Shown piece after piece: positions 9,032 through 19,037 of a stretch of DNA of 34,853 nucleotides. Each line of letters starts with the position of its first letter. Position 1 is the stretch's first letter. The notes under the pieces are model-generated. The model made no database searches, was not told where the DNA came from, and saw nothing but the letters and a program-made list of their open reading frames with translations. The DNA comes from Lewinellaceae bacterium (GTDB lineage: Bacteria > Bacteroidota > Bacteroidia > Chitinophagales > Saprospiraceae). A program made the translations under genes and the position numbers. The DNA lies in contig CANHEE010000019.1 of NCBI GenBank assembly GCA_947459655.1, positions 1 to 34,853 of the forward strand. The letters are read 5' to 3'.

Positions 9032-9967
9032 TTAATCCATTAATCCCCTGCCCTCTTTGTGAACCAGATTTTCCTTCTGCATTTTTTTAAGGATGCGGTC
9101 AAGAATTCCGTTTACAAAATCCTTGCTTTTGTCCGTGCTATATACCTTGCTGAGTTCAACATATTCGTTGAGCGTCACCTTGGTAGGAATAGTAGGAAAT
9201 TCAGTGAACTCTATCATTCCCATTTTGATCAGCACCATATCAACAACTGCTACCCTATCGGCATCCCAATTTTTTAAATTGGGTTCAATGATTTCAAGCA
9301 ATTCCTGTTCACGGAGCGCGGTCTTTCGCAGTAATTGCTCTCCGAAATCATATACCACCTCCCGATCGTGCTCGTACTCTTTGTAAAAATCATCGGCGGC
9401 AGGAAGTGATTTGATCGTTTTCTTCATGGCACCTACAATAAGGGTCTTGTCATCATCCCAGGAATAATAGAAATCCTCCATTTCTTCATTAAAAGATTCA
9501 CTCCCCTGAATGGTCTTATACATTGCGAGGAGCATATCCCTGGTGTCCTCATCGGTAGATTTTTCATTGAGGATATACTGCTGGTATTCAACAGTCTTGG
9601 AAAACTCAGAATACAGTTTTTTTACAGCATCTTCATTGACCTTGGCAGCGCTATGGTTTTTTTTGAAAGCCTTCTGCAGCCAGTCATTGTTTTTCAGTGA
9701 TTTGATGAGGGAATTGTCGGCAAGTTTTGGCTTGAAAACGTGGTCCTCTGTGGTCCTAATCAGCTTTTTTGCCCGCAACTCTGCATCTTTATGGGCATAT
9801 TCCACAGTAGCTAGGAAGTAACACAGGTTCAGCAGGTAAAATTCAAAATTCTTCTCTACACCTTTTTGGTACATACTGATAATGTCCTGGGTAGTCAATT
9901 GAGGGTCACGGCTAATAGCGTACAATAATTGCATTACCTTGATGCGGACAACTCTTCTGCTGAGCAT
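9032..9967 (-). CDS. nusB: Transcription antitermination factor NusB, long Bacteroidota form
   Basis: NusB pairs with NusE (ribosomal protein S10) and binds boxA RNA to keep RNA polymerase elongating on rRNA operons. The protein starts MLSRRVVRIKVMQLLYA, the usual NusB opening. The conserved C-terminal half (about residues 210-300: ADRVAVVDMVLIKMGMIEF, then KVTLNEYVELSKVYSTDKSKDFVNGILDRI) is clearly NusB. At 311 residues it is about twice the size of the E. coli protein because of a charged, mostly helical insertion in the middle (about residues 50-200). That long form is usual in Bacteroidota. It converges on the rlmL gene 22 bases away without an obvious hairpin between them. Confidence 0.93.
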   Translation of the reverse strand: MLSRRVVRIKVMQLLYAISRDPQLTTQDIISMYQKGVEKNFEFYLLNLCYFLATVEYAHKDAELRAKKLIRTTEDHVFKPKLADNSLIKSLKNNDWLQKAFKKNHSAAKVNEDAVKKLYSEFSKTVEYQQYILNEKSTDEDTRDMLLAMYKTIQGSESFNEEMEDFYYSWDDDKTLIVGAMKKTIKSLPAADDFYKEYEHDREVVYDFGEQLLRKTALREQELLEIIEPNLKNWDADRVAVVDMVLIKMGMIEFTEFPTIPTKVTLNEYVELSKVYSTDKSKDFVNGILDRILKKMQKENLVHKEGRGLMD

Positions 9968-10169
9968 ATAAATCTGTATTACGGGATACTCTTAAAAACA
10001 GCACAAAGTAAACGTTTTTGTAAGTCATTTAATAGGGATTCGGAGATAAAAAAAAACATATTGATTTGCTGGTATTTATTTGAGCGGTTCTGCATCTGCA
10101 ATTTTTTAATAATTCACTACCTTGCATTCGATTTGTAAGGTTTTTAAACCATTAACACCCCTGCTGAAG

Positions 10170-10985
10170 ATGACCCTGCAGACGAGCGACAACATCAGAT
10201 TACAGTATGAGGCGCACCTCATCGAAAATCCGAAAGCAGTCATACTGCTGGTTCACGGCCTGGGCGAACACGGTGGAAGATACCTGCACGTGTGCAATTT
10301 TTTCAACAGGGCGGGAATCAGTGTTTACACCCTGGACCAGCGAGGACACGGAAAATCCGGAGGTAAAAGAGGATTTGTTCCCGGTTTTCAGAGCCTGGTG
10401 AGTGATCTTGACATGATGCTATTGCATGTGCAAAAGGAAAATCCGAACAAACCGCTGTTTCTCTATGGGCACAGCATGGGCGGATGCGTTGTTCTGTCTT
10501 ATCTTATTGAAAAAAATCCACTTCTGAGTGGAGTGGTAGTTACCAGCGCATTCATTAAACTGGCTTTTGAGCCAAATCCTGTTGTCCTGACATTGGGAAA
10601 ATTTATGAATCGCATATATCCTGCATTTACCCAGCCTAACCAGCTAAATCCCGACCTGATTTCAAGAGATAAAAATGTTGTGAATGCATACATCAACGAC
10701 CCCCTTGTCCACAATAAATTAAGCTCCGCACTAGGAATCGGTATGATTGAGCAGGGTAAAAAGCTTTCGGAGTTCAAAGGACAAATCAATTGTCCGCTAC
10801 TGCTGACGCATGGTACCGCCGACGGACTGACGTCTCCAGAGGGAAGCAAATTGTTCGCTGAGCATACAACAGGAGACATCTCCCTAAAATTATGGGAGGG
10901 TCTTTATCATGAAACGCACAACGAACCTGAAAAAGAAGAAGTATTACAGTACACGCTCAACTGGATAAACAAACACATCCGATAA
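10170..10985 (+). CDS. Alpha/beta hydrolase, monoacylglycerol lipase-like
   Basis: The product is 271 residues from the ATG at 10170; the frame also runs upstream to a TTG at 10122, but that adds residues not seen in the family. Features of the serine-hydrolase 12/monoacylglycerol lipase group are clear: the oxyanion region VHGLGEHGGRY near residue 28, DQRGHGKSGG near 56, the nucleophile elbow GHSMGG with Ser102, the acid Asp218 (THGTADGLTSP) and the base His247 (YHETHNE). It probably hydrolyses monoacylglycerols or lysolipids in the cytoplasm. There is no signal peptide. It lies 10 bases upstream of kdsA and is probably co-transcribed with it, which may only reflect packing. Substrate is inferred. 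Confidence 0.88.
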   Translation: MTLQTSDNIRLQYEAHLIENPKAVILLVHGLGEHGGRYLHVCNFFNRAGISVYTLDQRGHGKSGGKRGFVPGFQSLVSDLDMMLLHVQKENPNKPLFLYGHSMGGCVVLSYLIEKNPLLSGVVVTSAFIKLAFEPNPVVLTLGKFMNRIYPAFTQPNQLNPDLISRDKNVVNAYINDPLVHNKLSSALGIGMIEQGKKLSEFKGQINCPLLLTHGTADGLTSPEGSKLFAEHTTGDISLKLWEGLYHETHNEPEKEEVLQYTLNWINKHIR

Positions 10986-10995
10986 AAATTAAAGT

Positions 10996-11811
10996 ATGCA
11001 CTTAAAAGATATACCAAAAATAAAGTACCACGACACCAACAATTTTTTTCTGATTGCCGGTCCATGCGCGATAGAGAATGAAGAAATGGCATTTGAAATT
11101 GCCGAAAAAGTCTGCATCTTATCGGACAAGTTTAAAATTCCCTACATTTTCAAAGGTTCATACCGCAAGGCCAACAGATCGAGAGGCGACTCCTTCACCG
11201 GTATTGGTGATGAAAAGGCCCTTGAGATTCTGAAAAAAATAGGCCAGCATTTTAACGTTCCCGTCACGACAGACATACATACCGAGCCGGAAGCCGCGAT
11301 AGCAGCAAAATATGTCGATATCCTTCAGATTCCCGCTTTCTTATGTCGCCAGACCTCTCTGCTGGTTGCTGCTGCCACCACAGGCAAAATTGTCAATGTA
11401 AAAAAAGGACAGTTTGTCAGCGCAGGTGCCATGAAACACGCCTGTGATAAAGTTGCGGCCGCAGGGAATGACAAGATAATACTGACGGAACGCGGTACCA
11501 TGTTCGGCTACCAGGACCTGATTGTTGATTACCGGAGTATTCCGCTTATGCAGAAATTTGGTGCCATGGTGGTGCTCGATTGTACACATTCTCTGCAACA
11601 GCCCAATCAGTCGGTAGGCGTTACCGGTGGAAATCCTTCCATGATAGGTACCATTGCAAAAGCAGGAATTGCTGTCGGTGCAGATGGCTTGTTTATAGAA
11701 ACCCATCCGAAGCCGCAGGATGCCCTGTCCGATGGCGCAAACATGCTTCCACTTGAACAGCTCGAGGGATTGCTTGAAAAACTGGTGAAAATCAGAGCTG
11801 CAATTGTCTGA
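10996..11811 (+). CDS. kdsA: 3-deoxy-8-phosphooctulonate (KDO-8-P) synthase, metal-dependent class
   Basis: This enzyme condenses phosphoenolpyruvate and arabinose 5-phosphate into KDO 8-phosphate, the first committed step towards the KDO of the lipopolysaccharide core. The 271-residue product has all family blocks: LIAGPCAIE, SYRKANRSRGDSF, TDIHTEPEA, QIPAFLCRQTSLL, VNVKKGQFVSAGAM, LTERGTMFGYQDLIVDYRS and GLFIETHPKPQDALSDG. Cys24, His198, Glu235 and Asp246 align with the four metal ligands of the Aquifex-type enzyme, whereas E. coli-type metal-independent enzymes have Asn in place of that Cys. It is the second gene of a two-gene unit with the hydrolase, followed by a strong hairpin terminator. 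Its presence implies an LPS-bearing Gram-negative cell. Confidence 0.96.
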   Translation: MHLKDIPKIKYHDTNNFFLIAGPCAIENEEMAFEIAEKVCILSDKFKIPYIFKGSYRKANRSRGDSFTGIGDEKALEILKKIGQHFNVPVTTDIHTEPEAAIAAKYVDILQIPAFLCRQTSLLVAAATTGKIVNVKKGQFVSAGAMKHACDKVAAAGNDKIILTERGTMFGYQDLIVDYRSIPLMQKFGAMVVLDCTHSLQQPNQSVGVTGGNPSMIGTIAKAGIAVGADGLFIETHPKPQDALSDGANMLPLEQLEGLLEKLVKIRAAIV

Positions 11812-11860
11812 TGTAGAATTTCATTAAGTTATATCCTTGAATTATACCGTGGGTAAACAA

Positions 11861-11890
11861 AGAGCCTGAATTCGCACGAATTCAGGCTCT
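11861..11890. terminator. Terminator between kdsA and the 1887-aa surface protein gene
   Basis: A perfect 13-bp inverted repeat (AGAGCCTGAATTC, 11861-11873; its complement 11878-11890) has a 4-base loop and is followed by TTTTCT on the plus strand. The minus side has only a weak T-tract, but the hairpin lies right after the stop of the convergent giant gene and probably serves both. Confidence 0.85.
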
Positions 11891-11893
11891 TTT

Positions 11894-14800
11894 CTACTGC
11901 AAATCTTCAAATTTTCCGTTGTTTGATTCCCAGTCAATAGAATCATAAGCATCCACAGACCCATCCAGGTTGTAATCTGAATTGTAATTGTAGTCGTCAA
12001 ACAGTCCGTTAAAGGTCTCCCAGATAATCGTATCATTAGCATCAACAGAGCCGTCTGAATTGGCGTCTCCGGAATTCATGACGTACAAGGTTGAAGAACC
12101 ATTTGCCAATGACAATGGAAACAACCCGTAGACAGGAACCGAACCATTGCTGAAATCAAGTATAGTCGTAGTGGAACCCATCTGAATTGTACTCTCAGTT
12201 CTGAATCCGAGGTGATTTCTGTGTCTGATGGCAACGTAATAATTTCCAGGAGTCAAACCTGCAAAAGTCACCGGACTCTGTCCGTCAACATCAACTACAT
12301 CGCCATCTGCCTGCAGCAGCGCTGAAACCGTGCGAACAACACTTGTCGCGCCGGACATACCCTGTCTTAGTTCAACAAAAACCCAATCGACAATCGCGTT
12401 GTTACCGGTTTGCGAAAGCACAGCAGTGCTGGTTGTTGAAGCCGCAGCCGGAGGCACGTGAACGTAAATCGAATTGAATGCTGGCACAGAATAAGGGTCA
12501 CTCAATGGAAAATTAGGAAAAGCATTGATAGGATTGGTAAAGTAGTTGCCCATTAGACCGTTACCGTTTGCATTGCCCAATAAAACCCGTGCGGCGAGCT
12601 TTGGCTCAGAAAGATAATTTACCGAAAGGCAAAATGTACCTGTACTTCCCGAACTACCGTTCACCAAAATATAGTATTCTCCTGTCGTACTGAGGTTGAC
12701 GTTTATCGTATTGCTGTTACCCGGAGTGCCATTACATCCTGGAGTACAGGACAAAACTATTGATGAAGAGGGAATATTACAAGGATCAGGAAATGTGAGC
12801 AGCATTATCTGCGCTGACAACAAATTTGTTCCGGTGGCAGGATTGGAAACTGTCAATGCATATTGACCCGAATTCGCTGCCGTAAATTTATACCAAACAC
12901 TTCGACCTGTGCTTCCACAAGTACCGGAACCGGAAGGATCAAACTGGCTCACACTGGCAGCAATATTGCTACCGCAAACGGCAGGAGCATTGACATTCAG
13001 TGAAATTGCACCACAGGGCTCATCTTGAGCAGCAAAAGTCATAAAATCCACTGGTCCGACCCAATCAGAATAAACAGAGCCAGCACTACAAACCGCTCGT
13101 ACCCAAACCTCATATTGACTTCCGGCAAGCAGGCCTCCTGCCTGCAAAATAGTTTGTGTTATACCCGGATTTGATAAAGGCGAAACAGGCGCTAAGCCGC
13201 TTTTAGGCTGGATATGGACATCCCACATACTCTCTTGGCATCCTGCATTCCAGTTTAATTGAGCACTGTTTCCGGTCACGGAGGTAACTACAAGTGCAGT
13301 AGGTTTTGCACATAGCGGTGGCTGCGAAATACTGATAATATAATCCTCCGTTTCCCCCCCATCAACCAACCCGCAGGCATCTATTTGGGTACCAATTGTA
13401 CCTGAAGAACACCTGATCCGCATTGTATGCACGCCCGGCACCGGGTTACATGGTATGCCAAGTAAAAAGTCAAAAGGAGTACCTGCAACGCCGGTAATAC
13501 CACTACCCGTTGCAGTAGCAGTGGTGGCTGCAATGCGCTCTGACAATTCAAAAATTCCATTGTCATTGTAATCAATCCAAGCAGCAAAATGAACAGATTT
13601 GGCATCAGGCCAAATTTTACAGGTGTAACTTTTACCGGCCTCCAGTACTGTGGTCAGTACAACATTTCCCCGAAAATCGGAATATCCTGCGCCGCAGCTG
13701 TTTCCGGTATTATTATCAAGGGTACTCAACTGGACTCTGGCTATGACATCGCCATTGCTGCAACCAGATGTACTTTGTGGATTGCAATACGAAACCCAGT
13801 CTCCCGTCTTGAAACTATGCTCAGAACAATTCAGCGCATCGCCATTGGCATTGTATGCGACTACATTCCAGTAATATGTACTGTTTGAATTCAAATATGT
13901 GCTAACGGTATATGAGGTTACGCTCAGATCCGCCACCAGATTCACCTGCGGACTGCCGATCTGATAGGCTCCCGCAGATCCGGAAAGATAAATACGGTAA
14001 CCAACTGCATTTTGAACCGGCGACCAGGAGAAAGTCACGTTTCTCACTATGTTCACTGACTTGTCAGTAGGGGTATTTTTAGATGCACAGGATGGAGGCA
14101 GCAACGGATCGGTTGTAAATGAATTTACCGGACAACCGGTGGCATCTCCTGCAGCATTGGAGGCAACTACCTTCCACAAATATGTGGTTCCGTTGAGCAG
14201 AAATGGCACATAGCTAAGTTGTGTTTTATCGACAATATCGGTAGGCGAACCAGGCAAACTGGTACCGAAGTATACTTTGTAGCTGGAAACTGCTCCACCC
14301 GTCACCGGTGCAGACCAGCTGATTGCTGCAGAATTGCTGACCATGGTTGCCATGTCCGTTGGTGATATCAAAGTAGGACATGCCGGTGGTGCTAAATCAG
14401 TGGTAAACGTTAAAGGGCCACTCCATGCGGAATATTGTGCCCCTGGATTACAAACGGACCTCACCCAAACGTCGTAGGCTTTATTGTCTTGCAATCCTGT
14501 AATGGTAAATGGCCGTGAATTGGCGACAAAAGACGGTACCGCATTTAATCCGGGCGCATTTTGTCCCGACTCCTGGACGAAAATTTGCCACTGTGAGTTG
14601 TTACATCCCGCCGTCCAGTCGATGCTGCGTGCTGACCATGATGGTGAAGCAACGTTCTGGTTTAGGTTTATCGGTTCAGAACAGATTGCAGGCGCACTTA
14701 TAGTGATGAGATAATCTTCTATTTCTCCAAATGTCGTACTGGCACAGGGTAAAATAGCTGAGCCTACGGTATTGAACATGCACCTGACCCTCATGGTATG

Positions 14801-17557
14801 TATTCCAACTGGAGGATTACAGGGAATACTGAGCGGAAAAATGGCAGAGCCACCCGCAAGTCCGGGTGTACCACTTCCGGTGATAATCGATGTAGTATAT
14901 CCGATTCTTTCTGTTGCATTATCAAATACGCCATCGTCATTAAAATCAATCCAAGCGGCATAATTGTTGGCATAGACTCCTGCAGAAACAATACAATCGT
15001 ACGTAATTCCTGCCATCAAAGTAGTCGTCAACAGCGGATTGGATCTGTAATCTGAATAGCCACCATAGTTAATACAGTTTCCAACAGAACACCCCAAAGG
15101 AATCTGAGAAGGACAATCGGTTCCGGAAAAGTTGTCCAATGTATTCAGCTGAACACGAGCAACCACATCTCCCTCCGTGCATCCATACGTACTTTGCGGG
15201 ACACAATAAGATATCTGTGAGCCAGTGGTAAACTGAAATTCATTACAGGAAGTAGCTGAACTATAGTTGTTCTTCGAAACAACCGTCCAATAATAGGTTT
15301 GATTACTCTGAAGTACTGTAGATGATGCGAATGAATTTGTGGTTACACTAGCTACAAAGTTCTGAACTGGATTTGCCGGATTATATGCAGGACTTGTTGT
15401 TGATAAATATAGATTGTAACCATCAGCCCCTCCGGCTGGCGTATTCCACATAAATACCGGATTTCGTGTCACCCCTGTCAACAGAGATACAGGAGAAGTC
15501 AATTGTGGACAATTGGGAGTGGCAGCTGTGAAGGTTCTTTGTGTACAAGAAAGTGCGTATCCAAAATTGTTTTTTGCCACTACAGTCCAGTAATAGATCC
15601 CATTTGATGGAATATTGTATTGATAAGACAAAGAAGTCAAAGAGGCTACCCTATTCAATGTCGGGTTTTGTGCATTATAAGCCGGTGAACTTCCCGAAAC
15701 ATACAATTCGTAGCTGGTTGCATTGTTTACGGCAGTCCAGCTGAAAGTGGGACTCACATTGAGTATGGCACCATTGGCGGGATTACTTAGGGATACGCAA
15801 TTGGGTACCGTCGCCAACTCCGCGTATGTATAGCTGGCAGCCAGTGAGGTTCCCGCAATATTTCCAGTTGTTTGAACAAAGGCCACTGAGTAGGCTCCAG
15901 AAGTCGCAGCAGAATAAATAGTCGAGCCTCCAGTTTGTGCATATATACCATTAGACAATGGTGCAGTAACGATGACATTGATTGCAGTTATTGGTGCAGC
16001 ACCCAATCTTACCTTTAGTCCGGTGCCAGGGATGCCATTTGCACCAATTATTGATACATCCCACCTTTTGGCGGGCAAAACCGATACTCCGGATGCCGGT
16101 GTTCCCGGATTAACATCAAATGCTTCAGCTTGAATGGTAGTAGCACTGCCCGGGGCTGTTGCTATTCCGGTGAAAGAAATCGGGTTAAATGATCCGGCAC
16201 CAACAGGAAAACCAAGTACAAAAGTAGAGTTGTTGAAATTGGTACCTATAGTAATTTGTAACGGCCCTTTGACATAAGCATCATTGTCGCCATTGGTACC
16301 ACTGGTAACATCTGTTGACAAGGTCGAGGTACCTACACCGGTTCCAGCGCTACCAACGATTCTTAGTCTATTGCCAGAAGTGCTGTTGACGACTCCCTGA
16401 TATGAACCGGAAATGGAAATCCAACCCAATGAGCCGACATTTAACGGACAATCCAGCACAACCCCTGTAGGGTGACTATTGGCGATATTCAGGGTCGCTA
16501 TCTGAAGATTGGCTACAGCTGTGGCTGCACTTTTAATCGTTCCATTATTACTGATGGTTTGTGTAGTTGTAGACATTGCATTTCCGGACACGGATCCCGG
16601 ATTTGTATATGCGAGATTTAAAGTTGCAACTGTTAAAATGGCGCCTGAACTTACACTAATATTTCCAGCAACACACAATGTAGAAAATCTTCCTTCTCCG
16701 GACAACACGGTAAGGTCACCATTAATTGCGGGTGTATACAAATGTGTTGAAAAGCGGTTTGTAGCTGAACTGACCGCATTGAATACTACTGATCCCAGCC
16801 GAAGATAGCCTGAGTTCTGCCATAAATTCGTCCTGAAACCATTAATGCTACCCCCATTTTGAACACTGACCCCATCTCCAAATCTAATCTGGTGATTTTG
16901 CGGCAGATTGTAATGGTTTACGTTGTTGTAATAAATACAATCCTGTACCCCGGAACTTGTTGAATTATTTCCCTGCGGATCTGGAAAAGTCCATGAACCG
17001 CCGGTAATGTTGATTGGGGTAGCCGAATTCAGCCCAAGCAGCGCTCTCAGAGGATTTGTCGCTGAACCAATCGTTCCACTATTGCCGTCAATGTAAAGAT
17101 CTCCGCCACTTTGATTAAAAGCAGCAGAGCCCGAAAAGGACACAGAACCCTTTATCCTGATGGTGCCACCGTTCATGTTGAGCGTTCCACTGCTGTTTAC
17201 GTCTAACGTGGCCTGATTACCGGTAATTCTTTCAATGAACAAGGTACTGGAATGGATGGTAAGGGTCCCTGCAACAACCAATTGCCTGACTGCAACGTCG
17301 CCACTTAATACCATAGAGGAGCCAGCAAGTATTGTAAAATTATCTGTATTACCAATTACTGCTGGGGGATTAACACTGCTGCTTCCACTTACATCCGTGG
17401 TCCAGCTGAGCGGATTATTAAAATTACTTGCACCGGCAAGTGAATAATAGCTAACCTGCGCTTTTACTGTGGATGCCACTGCAAACAGTAGGAAAGCAGC
17501 AAGGTTAAAATGGAAATAACCACCAATTGGAAAATACTTTTTCATATTTTCATTCAT
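11894..17557 (-). CDS. Giant secreted FN3/GEVED-domain protein with C-terminal dockerin-like EF-hand pair (paralogue A, 1887 aa)
   Basis: A signal peptide (to about residue 34; MKKYF at residue 5 is an alternative start) leads into a Gly/Ser/Thr/Asn-rich region to about 580 that looks like beta-helix repeats (TLNMNGGTIRIKGSVSFSG type). Then follow two FN3-like domains (about 586-780), a GEVED domain (about 783-949; YAAWIDFNDDGVFDN, GEIEDYLITI), three FN3-like domains, a second GEVED domain (about 1256-1409), another FN3, a PPC-like beta domain (about 1512-1645) and a conserved region with NNAIVDWVFVELRQG and AIRHRNHLGFRT that recurs in Bacteroidota 'hemagglutinin' proteins. The C terminus has two 12-residue calcium-loop motifs, DANSDGSVDAND (1831-1842) and DYNLDGSVDAYD (1861-1872). 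No T9SS type A or B tail is recognisable. Adhesion or scaffold function is inferred. Confidence 0.88.
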   Translation of the reverse strand: MNENMKKYFPIGGYFHFNLAAFLLFAVASTVKAQVSYYSLAGASNFNNPLSWTTDVSGSSSVNPPAVIGNTDNFTILAGSSMVLSGDVAVRQLVVAGTLTIHSSTLFIERITGNQATLDVNSSGTLNMNGGTIRIKGSVSFSGSAAFNQSGGDLYIDGNSGTIGSATNPLRALLGLNSATPINITGGSWTFPDPQGNNSTSSGVQDCIYYNNVNHYNLPQNHQIRFGDGVSVQNGGSINGFRTNLWQNSGYLRLGSVVFNAVSSATNRFSTHLYTPAINGDLTVLSGEGRFSTLCVAGNISVSSGAILTVATLNLAYTNPGSVSGNAMSTTTQTISNNGTIKSAATAVANLQIATLNIANSHPTGVVLDCPLNVGSLGWISISGSYQGVVNSTSGNRLRIVGSAGTGVGTSTLSTDVTSGTNGDNDAYVKGPLQITIGTNFNNSTFVLGFPVGAGSFNPISFTGIATAPGSATTIQAEAFDVNPGTPASGVSVLPAKRWDVSIIGANGIPGTGLKVRLGAAPITAINVIVTAPLSNGIYAQTGGSTIYSAATSGAYSVAFVQTTGNIAGTSLAASYTYAELATVPNCVSLSNPANGAILNVSPTFSWTAVNNATSYELYVSGSSPAYNAQNPTLNRVASLTSLSYQYNIPSNGIYYWTVVAKNNFGYALSCTQRTFTAATPNCPQLTSPVSLLTGVTRNPVFMWNTPAGGADGYNLYLSTTSPAYNPANPVQNFVASVTTNSFASSTVLQSNQTYYWTVVSKNNYSSATSCNEFQFTTGSQISYCVPQSTYGCTEGDVVARVQLNTLDNFSGTDCPSQIPLGCSVGNCINYGGYSDYRSNPLLTTTLMAGITYDCIVSAGVYANNYAAWIDFNDDGVFDNATERIGYTTSIITGSGTPGLAGGSAIFPLSIPCNPPVGIHTMRVRCMFNTVGSAILPCASTTFGEIEDYLITISAPAICSEPINLNQNVASPSWSARSIDWTAGCNNSQWQIFVQESGQNAPGLNAVPSFVANSRPFTITGLQDNKAYDVWVRSVCNPGAQYSAWSGPLTFTTDLAPPACPTLISPTDMATMVSNSAAISWSAPVTGGAVSSYKVYFGTSLPGSPTDIVDKTQLSYVPFLLNGTTYLWKVVASNAAGDATGCPVNSFTTDPLLPPSCASKNTPTDKSVNIVRNVTFSWSPVQNAVGYRIYLSGSAGAYQIGSPQVNLVADLSVTSYTVSTYLNSNSTYYWNVVAYNANGDALNCSEHSFKTGDWVSYCNPQSTSGCSNGDVIARVQLSTLDNNTGNSCGAGYSDFRGNVVLTTVLEAGKSYTCKIWPDAKSVHFAAWIDYNDNGIFELSERIAATTATATGSGITGVAGTPFDFLLGIPCNPVPGVHTMRIRCSSGTIGTQIDACGLVDGGETEDYIISISQPPLCAKPTALVVTSVTGNSAQLNWNAGCQESMWDVHIQPKSGLAPVSPLSNPGITQTILQAGGLLAGSQYEVWVRAVCSAGSVYSDWVGPVDFMTFAAQDEPCGAISLNVNAPAVCGSNIAASVSQFDPSGSGTCGSTGRSVWYKFTAANSGQYALTVSNPATGTNLLSAQIMLLTFPDPCNIPSSSIVLSCTPGCNGTPGNSNTINVNLSTTGEYYILVNGSSGSTGTFCLSVNYLSEPKLAARVLLGNANGNGLMGNYFTNPINAFPNFPLSDPYSVPAFNSIYVHVPPAAASTTSTAVLSQTGNNAIVDWVFVELRQGMSGATSVVRTVSALLQADGDVVDVDGQSPVTFAGLTPGNYYVAIRHRNHLGFRTESTIQMGSTTTILDFSNGSVPVYGLFPLSLANGSSTLYVMNSGDANSDGSVDANDTIIWETFNGLFDDYNYNSDYNLDGSVDAYDSIDWESNNGKFEDLQ

Positions 17558-17731
17558 TCAAAATTTATTCCGCAATTACCCAAATCCAACTTTTCATCAG
17601 TTGTGTAATGAAATTGTAGCCTCATTCGAAAGTACTGTTTATCACCATCTGATTTTAATGTAAAGATATGAACACCTAAGTTAAATATTGATAAAATCAT
17701 AATGTTTTAAAGGTATTCTGCAAACAAGAAT

Positions 17732-17769
17732 AAAAAAAACCCACAGCCTTTAAATCAAAGCTGTGGGTT
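17732..17769 (-). terminator. Terminator of the 369-aa T9SS protein gene
   Basis: AACCCACAGC (17738-17747) and GCTGTGGGTT (17760-17769) form a 10-bp stem. On the minus strand the stem runs straight into a run of eight T residues, so this is a strong rho-independent terminator directed leftward. It separates the gene from paralogue A. Confidence 0.88.
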
Positions 17770-17800
17770 CGGTAGTTAAATCGCTTAGTAATCAGAAAAA

Positions 17801-18910
17801 TTATTGCTTAACAATTTTTTCAACTGATTGGTGATCACTTCCCTGTAATACGAGGTAATACGTACCCATCGGTAGTTCGCTGATGTCTACGATAGCATTG
17901 TTGTTTCCTTTAACAGCATCTATGCTGAGTGCTTTCACTACACGTCCCAACGCATCAGAGACCTGTATGCTATAGGCACCGTTTTGTGTTGCTTCATAAT
18001 TGATGCGCATCTGACCAGTTGTAGGATTTGGAGAAACTTCAACAATTCCAAATTTGCTCTCTCTACGGTCAACAGAAATTACTGCAGAGTAGGTAACACT
18101 GTTGTCAAGATCATAAGATGCCAGACGATAGAAACCACGAGAAATCGGAGATTTATCATCTGCAGTGTAGCTCATCAATTGATTGGTATTACCCGCTGCT
18201 TTAATATTGTCGCTCACTCTGCGAAATCCATTGACACCATCAATAGAACGCTCAAGAATAAAATGACTGGCATTCTTCTGAGAAGCAAGCTCCCAACGGA
18301 AAGTATTGACCGGGCCATTGGCTTTTCCAGTGAATGACTTAAATTCCACAGGCAGCGGTGCAAGATCGGGCGTAGAGGTATACGTGAGCGTACATCCAGC
18401 AGGACAACCGGTTGTTTGAGTAGATGTTACGATTGCGAGCCTTGGATTGGTATAAGTTGCCGGATTTCTCCACTGAAGTTTGTTAGCAGGGTCAGTCAAT
18501 CCAGCCAGATTAGTGATATTCCACTCGATGGTTAAAATATTAAATCCAAGGGATGCAACATCAGGAACAGCTTTACCAGCCTGACCTGATGGCAATGTAA
18601 TGTTATAACTCATTACACCAGTAGTTAGGTTTGAACCGGTAGTAGTTGGCGCTCCGTAACTAAAGCCTGAACCTGTCAGATTGTTGACAGCAATAATAGG
18701 AGTAGAAAGACAACTGACCGGATAATTAAAACGAAGGTTCATATTTCCCAACTGCCATGTATTGTTACCGCTGGTTGAGGCAATATTAAGTGTAACCCGA
18801 TACTTCATCGTAGCGGTATTAACATCCGCATTGCTAAAATTCATCTGACAGGACTGCGCAAACGCTCCAAAACCTGACAATAAAAACAAAAAGAATAAAA
18901 TTTTTCTCAT
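17801..18910 (-). CDS. T9SS type A secreted protein with N-terminal cohesin-like beta-sandwich region (369 aa)
   Basis: The start is taken at 18910 because it opens a clear signal peptide (MRKILFFLFLLSGFGAFAQ); the longer frame to 18979 only adds residues upstream. Residues about 20-190 are a beta-rich domain (YRVTLNIAS, WQLGNMNLRFNY, VMSYNITLPSG, LGFNILTIEWNIT) resembling the cohesin-like domains often found at the front of Bacteroidota surface proteins; this placement is tentative. The middle segment (LPVEFKSFTGKANGPVNTFRWELASQKNASHFILERSIDG and so on) is the common spacer preceding T9SS tails. The end (VEVSPNPTTGQMRINYEA to MGTYYLVLQGSDHQSVEKIVKQ) is a type A sorting domain, so the protein should be exported by the Por system and attached or released at the surface. 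It lies between two giant dockerin-bearing paralogues, all on the same strand, each with its own terminator. Confidence 0.85.
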   Translation of the reverse strand: MRKILFFLFLLSGFGAFAQSCQMNFSNADVNTATMKYRVTLNIASTSGNNTWQLGNMNLRFNYPVSCLSTPIIAVNNLTGSGFSYGAPTTTGSNLTTGVMSYNITLPSGQAGKAVPDVASLGFNILTIEWNITNLAGLTDPANKLQWRNPATYTNPRLAIVTSTQTTGCPAGCTLTYTSTPDLAPLPVEFKSFTGKANGPVNTFRWELASQKNASHFILERSIDGVNGFRRVSDNIKAAGNTNQLMSYTADDKSPISRGFYRLASYDLDNSVTYSAVISVDRRESKFGIVEVSPNPTTGQMRINYEATQNGAYSIQVSDALGRVVKALSIDAVKGNNNAIVDISELPMGTYYLVLQGSDHQSVEKIVKQ

Positions 18911-18979
18911 CGTAGATATTTTATTATTAAGATAATACACAATTAACGTATAAAATTTGGCTTTTGTTCCGTGTGGCAA

Positions 18980-19014
18980 AAAATTAACTACCGGATAAAC
19001 AGTGGTTTATCCGG
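18980..19014 (-). terminator. Terminator of the 1883-aa surface protein gene
   Basis: A perfect 10-bp inverted repeat, CCGGATAAAC (18991-19000) and GTTTATCCGG (19005-19014), has a 4-base loop. On the minus strand it is followed by TAGTTAATTTTTT. It lies between the stop of the 1883-aa gene and the start of the 369-aa gene, so these are probably separate or only partly linked transcripts. Confidence 0.8.
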
Positions 19015-19037
19015 CAGTCAATCAAAATCAATCAATA

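Noticed and set aside
10122-10169. TTG start for the alpha/beta hydrolase
   Set aside because: The extra 16 residues do not fit the family; the ATG at 10170 gives the usual N terminus.
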